Shown: one piece after another, positions 16,382-23,889 of the stretch
Layout: every line of letters starts with the position of its first letter
Numbering within the stretch: position 1 is the stretch's first letter
NCBI GenBank assembly: GCA_001788925.1
Contig: MFXS01000011.1
Location: 8,916-41,866, forward strand
Direction of reading: 5' to 3'
Length of the DNA: 32,951 nt
Source: Candidatus Peribacteria bacterium RIFCSPHIGHO2_01_FULL_55_13
GTDB taxonomy: Bacteria > Patescibacteriota > Gracilibacteria > Peribacterales > Peribacteraceae
The notes under the pieces: generated by a model
Databases searched by the model: none
What the model was told of the DNA's origin: nothing
The model's input: the letters and a program-made list of their open reading frames with translations, nothing else
Made by a program: the position numbers and the translations under genes

Positions 16382-16831
16382 ATGCACGTCATCCTCTTCC
16401 TCGCATCCAAATCCGACGCAGACTTTGTAAAACCTATGGAGGACATCCTGAAGGAATTCGGGGTTCCGGTAAAAACGGTGATGGCCTCGGCGCACAAAGT
16501 GCCGGACAAAGTGGTGAAGATCGTGGAGGAGCTCAACGCGATGACAGAGCCGACTGTCGTGATCACAGTGGTGGGGATGAGTAACGGCCTCGGGGGCGTC
16601 GTCGCCGGAACCTGCATCCACCCGGTCATCAACTGTCCGCCGCATAAGGATCTTGATGAGTATCACACAGATATTCACTCCAGCCTCCGCATGCCCAGTG
16701 ATGTTCCGGCACTTACGGTGATTCATCCGAAGAACGCAGCGCTAGCCGCCGTCCGCATCCTTGCTGAAGGTAATGCGGAACTAAGGAAGAAGGTTGAGGA
16801 GCGGTTGGCGAAGATCCAGTCCGCGTATTAG
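16382..16831 (+). CDS. purE: AIR carboxylase, class II PurE type
   Basis: Purine pathway enzyme making CAIR. 149 aa. SDAD (11-14) and ASAHKVPDK (35-43) are common to all PurE. The middle motif GMSNGLGGVVAG (65-76), NCPPHKD and HSSLRMPS (99-106) match the class II enzymes of the animal PAICS type (AGRSNGLG, SCPP, SSLRLPSG) rather than class I bacterial PurE (GAGGAAHLPG, SxxQMPxGxP). Class II enzymes use CO2 directly and need no PurK; Treponema is a known bacterial example. purM lies 7.7 kb away. A TAGAAT 6 bases before the ATG suggests a leaderless mRNA. Confidence 0.9.
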   Translation: MHVILFLASKSDADFVKPMEDILKEFGVPVKTVMASAHKVPDKVVKIVEELNAMTEPTVVITVVGMSNGLGGVVAGTCIHPVINCPPHKDLDEYHTDIHSSLRMPSDVPALTVIHPKNAALAAVRILAEGNAELRKKVEERLAKIQSAY

Positions 16832-16839
16832 GGCTAGGC

Positions 16840-16905
16840 CTAGAATACTAGGACGACCCGCATCTCTCCTGCTTTCCTAGTACTCTAGTATTCTAGTACT
16901 CTCGT
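16840..16905. repeat. TAGTATTC/TAGTACTC-word hairpin before the UDG gene
   Basis: Left arm CTAGAATACTAGGA, right arm of 8-bp words TAGTACTC, TAGTATTC, TAGTACTC. The last word carries TACTCT (16897-16902), 8 bases before the next ATG, where a -10 box would be expected. Confidence 0.85.
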
Positions 16906-16910
16906 ATTGC

Positions 16911-17465
16911 ATGGAACTAACACTCCCCTCACTCGAAACTCAATTCAAATCTTGGAAGGGATGCCCACTTTCGGAGAAGGCAAATCCCGTCTTTGGTGAA
17001 GGAGCGGAAGCAGCCTCCATCATGTTCGTCGGCGAGGCGCCGGGAGAACAGGAGGATAAAACCGGACGCCCGTTTGTGGGAGCCGCCGGGAAGTTTCTGG
17101 ATGAACTTCTTACGTCGATCAATCTCAAGCGCGAAGACGTCTATATCACGAATGTCGTAAAGTACCGCCCTCCGGAGAACCGCGAGCCGACGGATCTGGA
17201 GAAAGAGCAGTGTATGCCTTGGCTGAAGCTCCAGATTTCACTGATCAAACCCCGCGTGATCGTGCCCCTCGGCCGCCATGCGCTCGGACATTTCCTAAGC
17301 AAGACAACGATCTCCAACGCCCACGGCAAACCCCACAAACTGACGGATGGCGTCACGGTATTTCCCATCTACCACCCGGCGGCGGCGCTCCATAACGGCG
17401 GACTGCGCCAGGCGCTCTATGATGATTTCAAAGCGCTGGGAGAATTTTTGAAAGGGCTAGAATAA
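16911..17465 (+). CDS. Family 4 uracil-DNA glycosylase with an incomplete Fe-S cysteine set
   Basis: Removes uracil from DNA. 184 aa. The active-site block [22 protein letters not shown] (41-62), [14 protein letters not shown] (80-93), [11 protein letters not shown] and YHPAAAL are those of family 4 enzymes. That family binds a 4Fe-4S cluster through four Cys. Here C18 and C101 are kept, but the first position reads W15 (SWKGCPL) and the KCRPP cysteine is Y85. The usual late motif RG reads NAHG. So it probably lacks the cluster, or binds it differently. It is flanked on both sides by the same repeat word. Confidence 0.9.
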   Translation: MELTLPSLETQFKSWKGCPLSEKANPVFGEGAEAASIMFVGEAPGEQEDKTGRPFVGAAGKFLDELLTSINLKREDVYITNVVKYRPPENREPTDLEKEQCMPWLKLQISLIKPRVIVPLGRHALGHFLSKTTISNAHGKPHKLTDGVTVFPIYHPAAALHNGGLRQALYDDFKALGEFLKGLE

Positions 17466-17526
17466 CAGAATACTAGAGTACTAGGATGAATCAGCACTCA
17501 GACTTCCTAGTATTCTAGTACTCTAG
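17466..17526. repeat. TAGTATTC/TAGTACTC-word hairpin after the UDG gene
   Basis: AGAATACTAGAGTACTAGGA pairs with TCCTAGTATTCTAGTACTCT, two positions changed to wobble. It is the same word family as 16840-16905. TACTCT at 17519-17524 is exactly 6 bases before the next ATG. Confidence 0.9.
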
Positions 17527-17530
17527 CCCT

Positions 17531-17893
17531 ATGTCCACCCTTCCCTTCGGCATCGCCGTTGCGGCTCTCTTTTCCCTCACGTCGCTTCTGATTGTGCTTT
17601 TCCGTGTGAGTCCCCTCACAGCACCCGCTCAGGCGCTGCCCGCATTTTTCATCGCGCTGTTTCTCACCGTCAGCACCGTCGGCACGATCGCCTTCATCGG
17701 TCTTTGGAGATTTCTGCCCTGGCACGTATGGGACACGGGGAAAATCACGGCGATTTCGCTTCGGCAGGGAATCTTTCTGGGCCTCGCGATGACCATCGTA
17801 ATGCTCTTTTTGGTCCTGCAACTCCTCAACTGGTGGATGACGATCCTGATTTTCGGGGTATTTGTGCTGATTGAGCTCGCCTGCAGGCATTGA
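17531..17893 (+). CDS. Integral membrane protein, 120 aa
   Basis: Three to four hydrophobic segments (about residues 5-27, 36-60, 76-98, 100-116) separated by short loops; RFLPWHVWDTGKITAISLRQG is the main polar loop. No family recognised. The frame ends 41 bp before the pheS ATG. TACTCT from the repeat arm lies 6 bases before the ATG. It is probably coexpressed with pheS, but a functional link is not evident. Confidence 0.65.
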   Translation: MSTLPFGIAVAALFSLTSLLIVLFRVSPLTAPAQALPAFFIALFLTVSTVGTIAFIGLWRFLPWHVWDTGKITAISLRQGIFLGLAMTIVMLFLVLQLLNWWMTILIFGVFVLIELACRH

Positions 17894-17934
17894 CGGACTT
17901 ACCTTGGGGCGCCTCCCTCTGTACTCTAGTGCCG

Positions 17935-18969
17935 ATGGCAGCAGCAGCTCACGACTGGCAATCCTACGCCGCGCGCATCGCGGAGTCCCCTTCCGCCGAT
18001 GCCCTCGCCGCAATCGAGCATGAACTCTTCGGGCGCAAGGCCGGCGTGCTTACGGTGGCATTGAAGGATATGGGAACGCTCTCGCCCGATGAACGACGCG
18101 CAAAAGCTGTGGAGCTTAACGAAGCGAAAAAATCCTTCACGGAAGCAATCGAGCTCAAGCGCAAGGAACTCGGGAGCCCCTCGGGCGATCAGCTAAAGAT
18201 CGGAGACGGCATCGACGTGTCGATGGAACTTCCGGCACATGAGGAAGGACATCTGCATCTGATTCCGGAGTTCATCCGCAGCATCGAGGAAGTCTTCGGT
18301 CGCATGGGGTTCGATGTCTGGACAGGACCGGAGATCGAAACAGAGGATCTGAACTTCAACCTGCTCAATATTCCACCGGAGCACCCGGCCAGAGACGGTC
18401 AGGACACGTTCTGGATAAACCCTTCGACAAGCTCAGGGCAAGGCCCCAACTCGAAGCAGGTTTTGCGCACGCACACGTCCCCCGTCCAGATCCGCTACAT
18501 GCAGACCCACAAGCCACCGTTTCGCATGGTCTGTCCCGGCAAGGTCTACCGCAAAGATTCTGATGCGACGCACTCTCCCATGTTCCATCAATTCGAGGGG
18601 CTGATGATCGGCAAAGATATCACCGTCGGGCACCTCAAGGCCGTGCTCATCGAGGCGCTCACCGAACTCATCGGCCGCAAAGTGGAATTCCGTTTCCGCA
18701 CGGGCTACTTCCCCTTTGTGGAACCGGGCCTCGAAATGGACATGATGTGGCAGGGAGACCTGAGCGAAAGTCGCGAAGGCAAATGGCTCGAAATGGGCGG
18801 CTGCGGCATGGTGCATCCAAACGTCCTTCGCAACGTCGACATCGACCCTGAGCAGTGGCAGGGATTCGCCTTCGGTTTCGGCGTGGAAAGGCCGCTCATG
18901 ATCAAGCATCGCATCCCAGATCTGCGCAGTTTCTATGAGGGAGATCTGAGATTTTTGAAGCAGTTTTAA
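17935..18969 (+). CDS. pheS: Phenylalanyl-tRNA synthetase alpha subunit
   Basis: Catalytic subunit of the alpha2-beta2 class II enzyme. 344 aa: an N-terminal coiled coil (1-85), then the class II core with GPEIETEDLNF, LRTHTSPVQIR, FHQFEGLMIG, MGGCGMVHPNV and motif 3 GFAFGFGVERPLM. Residues 162-172 (NPSTSSGQGPN) sit between DTFWI and VLRTHTS, where other PheS have a much shorter link; they are encoded by the 19-bp palindromic repeat CCCTTCGACAAGCTCAGGG. The ATG at 17935 is preferred over a TTG at 17890. TACTCT lies 7 bases upstream. pheT does not follow, so the beta subunit must be encoded elsewhere. Confidence 0.95.
   Translation: MAAAAHDWQSYAARIAESPSADALAAIEHELFGRKAGVLTVALKDMGTLSPDERRAKAVELNEAKKSFTEAIELKRKELGSPSGDQLKIGDGIDVSMELPAHEEGHLHLIPEFIRSIEEVFGRMGFDVWTGPEIETEDLNFNLLNIPPEHPARDGQDTFWINPSTSSGQGPNSKQVLRTHTSPVQIRYMQTHKPPFRMVCPGKVYRKDSDATHSPMFHQFEGLMIGKDITVGHLKAVLIEALTELIGRKVEFRFRTGYFPFVEPGLEMDMMWQGDLSESREGKWLEMGGCGMVHPNVLRNVDIDPEQWQGFAFGFGVERPLMIKHRIPDLRSFYEGDLRFLKQF
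18420..18438. repeat. Palindromic repeat inserted in frame in pheS
   Basis: CCCTTCGACAAGCTCAGGG, the reverse complement of the family seen at 679-698, encodes PSTSSGQ within the aminoacylation domain. Confidence 0.9.
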
Positions 18970-18978
18970 GAATCCAAA

Positions 18979-19008
18979 AAAGCCGCCAGCGAGCGCTGGC
19001 GGCCTTTG
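18979..19008. terminator. Bidirectional terminator between pheS and the surface protein gene
   Basis: GCCGCCAGC (18982-18990) pairs with GCTGGCGGC (18995-19003), loop GAGC. A6 precedes on the left, which is a U-tract for minus-strand transcripts, and CTTTGTTGTT follows on the right. It serves both convergent genes, best on the minus strand. Confidence 0.88.
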
Positions 19009-19043
19009 TTGTTGCCCCTTTCTTGGCAAGGCTTTCGTTTAGT

Positions 19044-20852
19044 TTAGGCGAATATCTGGAACCAGAACCTGGCATCCAACGTAGATAGAACCTCGAGGAC
19101 GCCATCTCCGTCCAAATCTCGCAAATCTTCCACGCGAACGATGATAACGTCCGTACGCGGAGTTTCCCCCGCTATGGGTGTCACCGTCAGATCACATTGG
19201 GAGTTCACATTCACCGCTAGATCGGAATCGGGATAGAGAATCGTGCATCGCAGCACGTCTCCGTCCGGGTCCGAGAACCGCGTGTTGGGGATAAAAAGTT
19301 CAACCCCAACATTTCCGTCATAACTCGACTCCGGAGCGGAATCGACCGGGCTCTGGTTCTGAACCTGGTCATTGCTGACCGTGGTCTGAACCGCAGATGA
19401 CACGTTGTTACCAGTATTTGCATCGTTCGCCGTTGTGACGACCGATGCCTGATTCACAACATTCCCGAGCGTCTCCGACGTGTCATCATTTACAGAGTAC
19501 GTGATGACTGTCTCTCTTGTTGTCCCAGCAGCCAGTTCGAATGTGCACGATACATTGGTATCGTACGTGCACACCGTGCTGTTGGTAGAAACAAACGTCA
19601 GGCCAGCGGGCCCGGCGTCACGCAGCGTAACGCTGGCAGCATCCGGTCCATTGTTGGTTACAATGGCCGAATATTCTACCTGCGCGTTGTCTGTGGCCTG
19701 ATTCGAACCGCTCAGGGTGACACCGAAGTCTGCTACCGATGAAACCCCGATCACGTTGAATGTGATCATACCGACGGCGGAATCCATGCCGTCACTTGCG
19801 CGATAGGTGAAGGAATCCGTCCCCGAAAACGTCGCGTTTGACGTATAGGAGAAGGTTCCATCGGCATTCTGCGCGACGGAACCGTCTTGCGGTTGGGACT
19901 CAAGCGACAATGTAACGGTATCGCCATCAACGTCGATTTTAGGAACATCGACGATGAACGTTTCCCCCGCGTTGGCGTCAAACGACAAGTCCGGCGCAAC
20001 AGGGGGGTGATTGAAGTTCGGGTCAGTCAACGTGAATGTCCCGAAGTCAGCCGCGATTCCGTCCGAGGCGCGGTACGTAAACGAATCCGTTCCGAGGAAT
20101 CCTTCCCCGGAGGTATACGTAAACGTACCGTTTTCATTTGCAACGAGCGTGCCATGAGCAGGCTGCGTAGCGATGTCAATACGGACCACTTGGCCCGGGT
20201 CGAGGTCGATCTTTGGGATGTCCAAGACATACGGGACACCGGTTTCGATCTCAAAAGACAAGTCGTTCGCGATCGGAGCCTGATTCGGCCTCACAAAAAC
20301 CGAAATGGTCCCCGTATCACTCCCGTCGCTATCATGAGCAGAATACTCAATGACCAAATTTCCGCTGAAATCCGCGTCAGGTGTGATAGTGACAATGTCA
20401 CCTTCCACCAAGACATTTGCTGATCCCTGCCGCGCTTCGGCGAGAATCTGGACAACGTCACAATCGACATCATCCACGTAGAATGCAGCATCAACTTGGG
20501 CTTCCTCCCCTTGATTGATTTCCTCCAACGCGGCGTCATTCGCCACAGGAGCCAACGTGGCGACCGACCGCGGTCCTTTCGTGTTCAGGTCGTTGACAAG
20601 AATCAATACATCAACAGGGGAGAATGCCCCATCGCGATTGATGTCGTAACCATTCGGTGCTGGGGCGAAGATGGCCAACTCCCCTTCAGGCTGATCGACG
20701 GTGAGTAGGGGTGGGTCCACCACATCTCCCGCCAGCATCTTCCTGCTCTCCAATCTCTCGAATTTCTTGTGGTGGTTTTGACGCCGGGGCTGACGCTTTG
20801 CACGACGAGGACAAAGAACCCGAACGAACCAAGCTGCAATAGACTTCTTCAT
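19044..20852 (-). CDS. Planctomycete-style surface protein: LEPR-XLL-like motif, dockerin-like segment, cadherin-like repeats
   Basis: 602 aa. A basic N-terminus (PRRAKRQPRRQNHHKK) leads to FERLESRKMLAGD (31-43), which matches the LEPR-XLL-type motif at the N-terminus of many planctomycete surface proteins. At 62-90 a dockerin-like half repeat follows (YDINRDGAFSPVDVLILVNDLN; Ca-binding N.DG...P.D pattern). Two near-identical cadherin-like units (about 190-276 and 282-367; GTFTYTS...GTDSFTYRASDG) and a DUF11-like domain (about 372-500; NNGPDAASVTL) complete it, with a C-terminal Asp-rich Ca-loop (DLDGDG). It is probably exported and Ca-bound at the surface. The start has an SD-like GGGAG 8 bases upstream, unusual here. 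The architecture suggests transfer from Planctomycetota. Confidence 0.85.
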   Translation of the reverse strand: MKKSIAAWFVRVLCPRRAKRQPRRQNHHKKFERLESRKMLAGDVVDPPLLTVDQPEGELAIFAPAPNGYDINRDGAFSPVDVLILVNDLNTKGPRSVATLAPVANDAALEEINQGEEAQVDAAFYVDDVDCDVVQILAEARQGSANVLVEGDIVTITPDADFSGNLVIEYSAHDSDGSDTGTISVFVRPNQAPIANDLSFEIETGVPYVLDIPKIDLDPGQVVRIDIATQPAHGTLVANENGTFTYTSGEGFLGTDSFTYRASDGIAADFGTFTLTDPNFNHPPVAPDLSFDANAGETFIVDVPKIDVDGDTVTLSLESQPQDGSVAQNADGTFSYTSNATFSGTDSFTYRASDGMDSAVGMITFNVIGVSSVADFGVTLSGSNQATDNAQVEYSAIVTNNGPDAASVTLRDAGPAGLTFVSTNSTVCTYDTNVSCTFELAAGTTRETVITYSVNDDTSETLGNVVNQASVVTTANDANTGNNVSSAVQTTVSNDQVQNQSPVDSAPESSYDGNVGVELFIPNTRFSDPDGDVLRCTILYPDSDLAVNVNSQCDLTVTPIAGETPRTDVIIVRVEDLRDLDGDGVLEVLSTLDARFWFQIFA

Positions 20853-20892
20853 GAGAATTCTCCCGATACAAAAAGTGTGACTAAACGAAAGC

Positions 20893-20942
20893 CAATGATT
20901 TGAAAGGAGCGTACAAAACGCTTCCTTTCATACGAATCATTG
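20893..20942. repeat. Long hairpin in the leader of the surface protein gene
   Basis: CAATGATT (20893-20900) pairs with AATCATTG (20935-20942). Inside it GAAAGGA-GCGT pairs with ACGC-TTCCTTTC with one bulge, loop ACAAA. It lies between the predicted promoter and the ATG at 20852, so it would fold in the mRNA leader. It is not a tandem-word repeat like the others. Confidence 0.75.
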
Positions 20943-20957
20943 CGCTTTGTACTTATC

Positions 20958-20985
20958 AATTTAAACTAATTTGACTTATTGTCAA
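20958..20985 (-). promoter_or_regulatory. Candidate promoter of the surface protein gene
   Basis: On the minus strand TTGACA (20985-20980), 16 bp, TAAATT (20963-20958), in a very AT-rich block (20940-21015) unlike the rest of the window. It would give a leader of about 100 nt containing the hairpin at 20893-20942. Confidence 0.5.
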
Positions 20986-21081
20986 TTTAGTATTTTATAT
21001 CAAATAAGCCAATAGATGCGGTTTATGAAAGAAAAAGTGCCACTGTTCCCCTCCTCACGAATATCCAGAGAATCGCCCTTC

Positions 21082-21720
21082 CTAGTGCGTAGAACCCCAT
21101 TCCTTAGGATTCTTCGAAAATGACGCTACGCGCGTTACCTCATCAGCGGTCAGCTTTCCCTGCTCCGCTGCAACCGTAAGAAGCATCCCGAGCGTGGCCA
21201 GCGGGTGGAATTTCAAACGATGCTCTTGGGCTGCTTCGGAGGCGGCATAGAGTTCGTACGTGAAAATAGCGACCACATCGGTAACAACGGCTTGGGCCTC
21301 CGTCCGCAATGCATCCACGGAAGAGACGGCGCTGCCGCCCGTAGAGAGAAGATCTTCAATGAGGACGACGTGCTTGCAGAGCTCCAGGTGGCCTTCGATA
21401 CGCTTGCCCATGCCATGCTCCTTCGGTTTTGATCGGACATACACGAAGGGGAGGTGCATCCGGTCGGCGACAAGCGCCGCCCAGCCGATGGCCGCAGTGG
21501 CGGTTCCGGCGATAGCATCCGGGGGAATGTGCAGGTTACGGACGCGGCTCACAAGCGCATCCACAACGAACTTCCGCGCATCGGGGTGGCCATAGAGCAG
21601 GCGGTTATCGCAGTAGATGGGAGACTTGATGCCGCTCGTCCAGGTGAACGGCGGATTGATCGAAAGGCGCACGGCACCACAATTGATGAGGAGTTCTGCG
21701 ATGCGGGTTCCGTGTGGCAT
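21082..21720 (-). CDS. pyrE: Orotate phosphoribosyltransferase
   Basis: Converts orotate and PRPP to OMP in pyrimidine synthesis. 212 aa. Family blocks: F.W.SGIKSPIYCDNR (25-40), AGTATAAIGWAA, YVRSKPKEHGMG (94-105) and the PRPP-binding motif VVLIEDLLSTGGS (118-130). The ATG at 21720 gives the normal N-terminus; a longer frame runs into rsmG and is rejected. An extended -10 TGCTATGCT (21735-21727) ends exactly 6 bases before the ATG. It is divergent from rsmG with 35 bp between the start codons. Confidence 0.93.
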   Translation of the reverse strand: MPHGTRIAELLINCGAVRLSINPPFTWTSGIKSPIYCDNRLLYGHPDARKFVVDALVSRVRNLHIPPDAIAGTATAAIGWAALVADRMHLPFVYVRSKPKEHGMGKRIEGHLELCKHVVLIEDLLSTGGSAVSSVDALRTEAQAVVTDVVAIFTYELYAASEAAQEHRLKFHPLATLGMLLTVAAEQGKLTADEVTRVASFSKNPKEWGSTH

Positions 21721-21726
21721 GGCGCA

Positions 21727-21747
21727 AGCATAGCAGAGGATTAGAAT
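21727..21747. promoter_or_regulatory. Back-to-back leaderless promoters of pyrE and rsmG
   Basis: Minus strand TGCTATGCT (21735-21727), 6 nt from the pyrE ATG. Plus strand TAGAAT (21742-21747), 8 nt from the rsmG ATG at 21756. There is no room for classical leaders or SD sites. Confidence 0.7.
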
Positions 21748-21755
21748 GGGAAAGC

Positions 21756-22442
21756 ATGATCGAACGTTTGCCCGCACAGGAAGAATTGCTTCACCGGCTT
21801 GTCGATGTATTCCTCGCAGAAAACGCGAAAGTAAATCTTTCGGCGCACCGGACGAAGGAAAAAGTATGGGAAGGGAATGTGATGGATTCGCTGGCAGGCA
21901 TCCAGTGCCTTCAACAATTTTCAATTCTCAATTTTCAATTTTCAATTCTCGACCTCGGCACCGGCGGCGGCTTCCCTCTCCTCCCACTGGCAATCATGTT
22001 TCCGCAACATCGATTTACGGGACTCGATTCCGTCCGCAAGAAAATGGACGCCGTCGAACGCATTGTTTCTTCGATGAATCTTTCCAATGTGATGCTGCTC
22101 ACCGGGCGCGCCGAAGAACTTGGAAGAAATCACGCGCATCGCGAGCAGTACGACATCGTGACAGTCCGAGCCGTTGCGGAGACCGCAATTCTTCTCGAAT
22201 ACTGTGCGCCCTTTGTGAAAGTCGGCGGGAAGATACTCCTCTGGAAAAGCATGGACATCGATGAAGAGATTTCCTCAGCATCTGGGGCTGAAGCGAAATT
22301 ACACCTTCAAAGAAAATCACCGATAATCTATGAACTGGGGAATGACTGGGGCCAAAGGCAGATTCTCATCTATGAGAAAATAAAAGCGACACCAAAGGAG
22401 TATCCTCGCTCTGTCGGCTCTGCGAAGAAGCACCCCTTATAA
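21756..22442 (+). CDS. rsmG: 16S rRNA m7G527 methyltransferase
   Basis: SAM-dependent enzyme modifying the 530 loop of 16S rRNA. 228 aa. N-terminal helices with VNLSAHRTKEKVWEGNVMDSL, SAM motif I DLGTGGGFP (66-74), then GLDSVRKKMDAV, TGRAEELG and TVRAVAE. Just before motif I residues 55-64 (FSILNFQFSI) are encoded by tandem TTTTCAA/TTCTCAA words, a 7-bp repeat lying in frame in the first strand of the Rossmann fold. Because that strand is hydrophobic, the repeat-encoded residues may be tolerated. The start at 21756 follows TAGAAT by 8 bases. Its stop overlaps a TATAAT at 22438-22443. Confidence 0.92.
   Translation: MIERLPAQEELLHRLVDVFLAENAKVNLSAHRTKEKVWEGNVMDSLAGIQCLQQFSILNFQFSILDLGTGGGFPLLPLAIMFPQHRFTGLDSVRKKMDAVERIVSSMNLSNVMLLTGRAEELGRNHAHREQYDIVTVRAVAETAILLEYCAPFVKVGGKILLWKSMDIDEEISSASGAEAKLHLQRKSPIIYELGNDWGQRQILIYEKIKATPKEYPRSVGSAKKHPL
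21915..21949. repeat. TTTTCAA-word tandem inside rsmG
   Basis: Five 7-bp units of TTTTCAA/TTCTCAA lie in frame in rsmG. The same word forms part of the intergenic hairpin at 23076-23128. Confidence 0.9.
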
Positions 22443-22448
22443 TTGCCC

Positions 22449-22474
22449 CCTGCTAATTTCTCACTGCTAATTTT
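22449..22474. repeat. CTGCTAATTT-word repeat before rlmE
   Basis: CTGCTAATTTCTCA is followed by CTGCTAATTTTG. It is related to the repeat at 7630-7652. It fills the short gap between rsmG and rlmE. Confidence 0.65.
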
Positions 22475-22475
22475 G

Positions 22476-23072
22476 ATGCCCAAACGCTACCTCCCCAACG
22501 ACAAGTGGGCACGCAAAGCCAAAGACGAAGGCTTCCGCGCACGCTCGGTGTACAAGCTTCAGGAGCTGGATGAGAAGTTTCATTTAATCAAACCCGGAAT
22601 GGTCGTCTTGGATCTCGGTGCAGCACCAGGATCGTGGCTGCAGTACGTCAGCGGGAAGATCGGGCCGAAGGGACTTGCGATCGGAATGGATCTTCAGGAG
22701 ATTAAAATGATTGCGCCAAATGTTCACACAGTCGTCCAAGACATCATGAAACTTGACGAGGTTGTCGAGCAAACCAGCAAACAAGCAAACGATCGCCCCG
22801 TTGACCTCCTCCTCTCCGACGCCGCCCCTTCCACATCCGGCATCCACGACGTGGATCAGTGGCGAAGCATCGAATTGAATCAGAGCGCGCTCGCGGTCGG
22901 CAAGCGCATCCTGAAATCAGGAGGACGCTGCGTGCTCAAGGTCTTCCAGGGAGCCGACTTCGATGGCTTCATCAAAGATGTGAAGCGCGAGTGGAAGGAT
23001 GTCCGCATCATCAAAGCCCAAACCAGCCGCGATCGCAGCACCGAGGTCTATGTGATCGCTCAAAAGGCATAA
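22476..23072 (+). CDS. rlmE: 23S rRNA Um2552 2'-O-methyltransferase (FtsJ/RrmJ family)
   Basis: Methylates U2552 of 23S rRNA on the 50S subunit. 198 aa. The catalytic tetrad is intact: K27 (RSVYKLQE), D115 (LLSDAAPSTSG), K155 (CVLKVFQG) and E190 (RSTEVYVI). SAM motif VVLDLGAAPGSWLQ is at 43-56. In the variable loop before D115, residues about 98-105 (EQTSKQAN) are encoded by three CAGCAAAC/AAGCAAAC words, another short tandem repeat in frame. The start follows rsmG by 33 bp, so the two rRNA methyltransferases are probably cotranscribed. Confidence 0.94.
   Translation: MPKRYLPNDKWARKAKDEGFRARSVYKLQELDEKFHLIKPGMVVLDLGAAPGSWLQYVSGKIGPKGLAIGMDLQEIKMIAPNVHTVVQDIMKLDEVVEQTSKQANDRPVDLLLSDAAPSTSGIHDVDQWRSIELNQSALAVGKRILKSGGRCVLKVFQGADFDGFIKDVKREWKDVRIIKAQTSRDRSTEVYVIAQKA
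22768..22790. repeat. AGCAAAC-word tandem inside rlmE
   Basis: AGCAAAC occurs three times at 8-bp spacing in frame in rlmE, in a surface loop upstream of the catalytic Asp. Confidence 0.8.
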
Positions 23073-23075
23073 TAC

Positions 23076-23128
23076 GAATGAAAATGGATAGGATAATTTT
23101 CAATTTTCAATTTTCCATTTTCCATTCA
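23076..23128. repeat. Hairpin with TTTTCAA words between rlmE and ftsE
   Basis: GAATGAAAATGGA (23076-23088) faces TCCATTTTCCATTC (23115-23128), with TTTTCAA copies in between. It occupies nearly the whole gap. Confidence 0.75.
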
Positions 23129-23139
23129 CGCTAGGTGCC

Positions 23140-23889
23140 ATGATCCTCCTCAAGGGAGTCACAAAAACATTTGGCACGACCACGGTTCTTCGCGATGTCA
23201 CCGTGAAGATCGATCCAGGGGAATTTGTCTGTATCACTGGGAAAAGCGGAGCGGGGAAATCGACACTATTACATCTTTTGACTGGTGCAGAGGCTGTGAC
23301 CAAGGGCAGCGTTGAAGTGGACGGCGTGGATCTGCGCAAAGTACCGACGCCGGTAATGCAGCTGTATCGCCGGCGCATCGGGATCGTGTTTCAGGATTAC
23401 AAACTGATCGGCCACATGACCGTCGCCGAGAACATCGGCTTCCCGCTCGAAGTCTGCGGCATTCCGGACGCCGAGATTGACCGCAGGGTGCATCAGCTTC
23501 TAAAAGACCTCGATCTCAGCCGGCACGCATCCAGCCTTCCCGCAGCGCTTTCCGGCGGCGAACAAGCGAGAGTCGCCATCGGCCGGGCCATCGTGCATAA
23601 GCCGATGATTCTGCTGGCCGATGAACCCACGGGAAACCTAGACCATGAAGGCAGTAAAAATATCCTGGAGATTTTCAAAAAGATCCATGAGAACGGAACC
23701 ACGGTGATCATCGCAACCCACGATATCGCGCTCGTGCAGTCTATCCATGCCCGCCGCATTCATATTGAAGATGGAAAGATCGCGAGTGACGCGAAGCATC
23801 ACCAGAGTCATGCATCATCCCATCATGCATTGGAGCAGAAGGAACCGCACGGGAAGAAGAAAGTGAAGGTGACGGCAATCGGGGGGTAA
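23140..23889 (+). CDS. ftsE: ABC transporter ATPase, FtsE-like
   Basis: 249 aa. Walker A GKSGAGKST (34-42), Q-loop VFQDYKLIGHMTVAENI, signature LSGGEQ (137-142), Walker B ILLADEPTGNLD (157-168) and H-loop ATHD. The combination FQDYKL and AENI.FPLEVCG is typical of FtsE, which with FtsX regulates cell-wall hydrolases at division; LolD/MacB-type ATPases are the alternative. No FtsX-like permease follows, since the next gene is purM. After the normal end near residue 215 a His- and Lys-rich tail follows (KHHQSHASSHHA...), encoded by near-palindromic CATGCATCATCC sequence, perhaps another repeat read as protein. Confidence 0.85.
   Translation: MILLKGVTKTFGTTTVLRDVTVKIDPGEFVCITGKSGAGKSTLLHLLTGAEAVTKGSVEVDGVDLRKVPTPVMQLYRRRIGIVFQDYKLIGHMTVAENIGFPLEVCGIPDAEIDRRVHQLLKDLDLSRHASSLPAALSGGEQARVAIGRAIVHKPMILLADEPTGNLDHEGSKNILEIFKKIHENGTTVIIATHDIALVQSIHARRIHIEDGKIASDAKHHQSHASSHHALEQKEPHGKKKVKVTAIGG

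Noticed and set aside
21721-21924. N-terminal extension of pyrE
   Set aside because: It would overlap rsmG and its promoter; the family N-terminus begins at the ATG at 21720.
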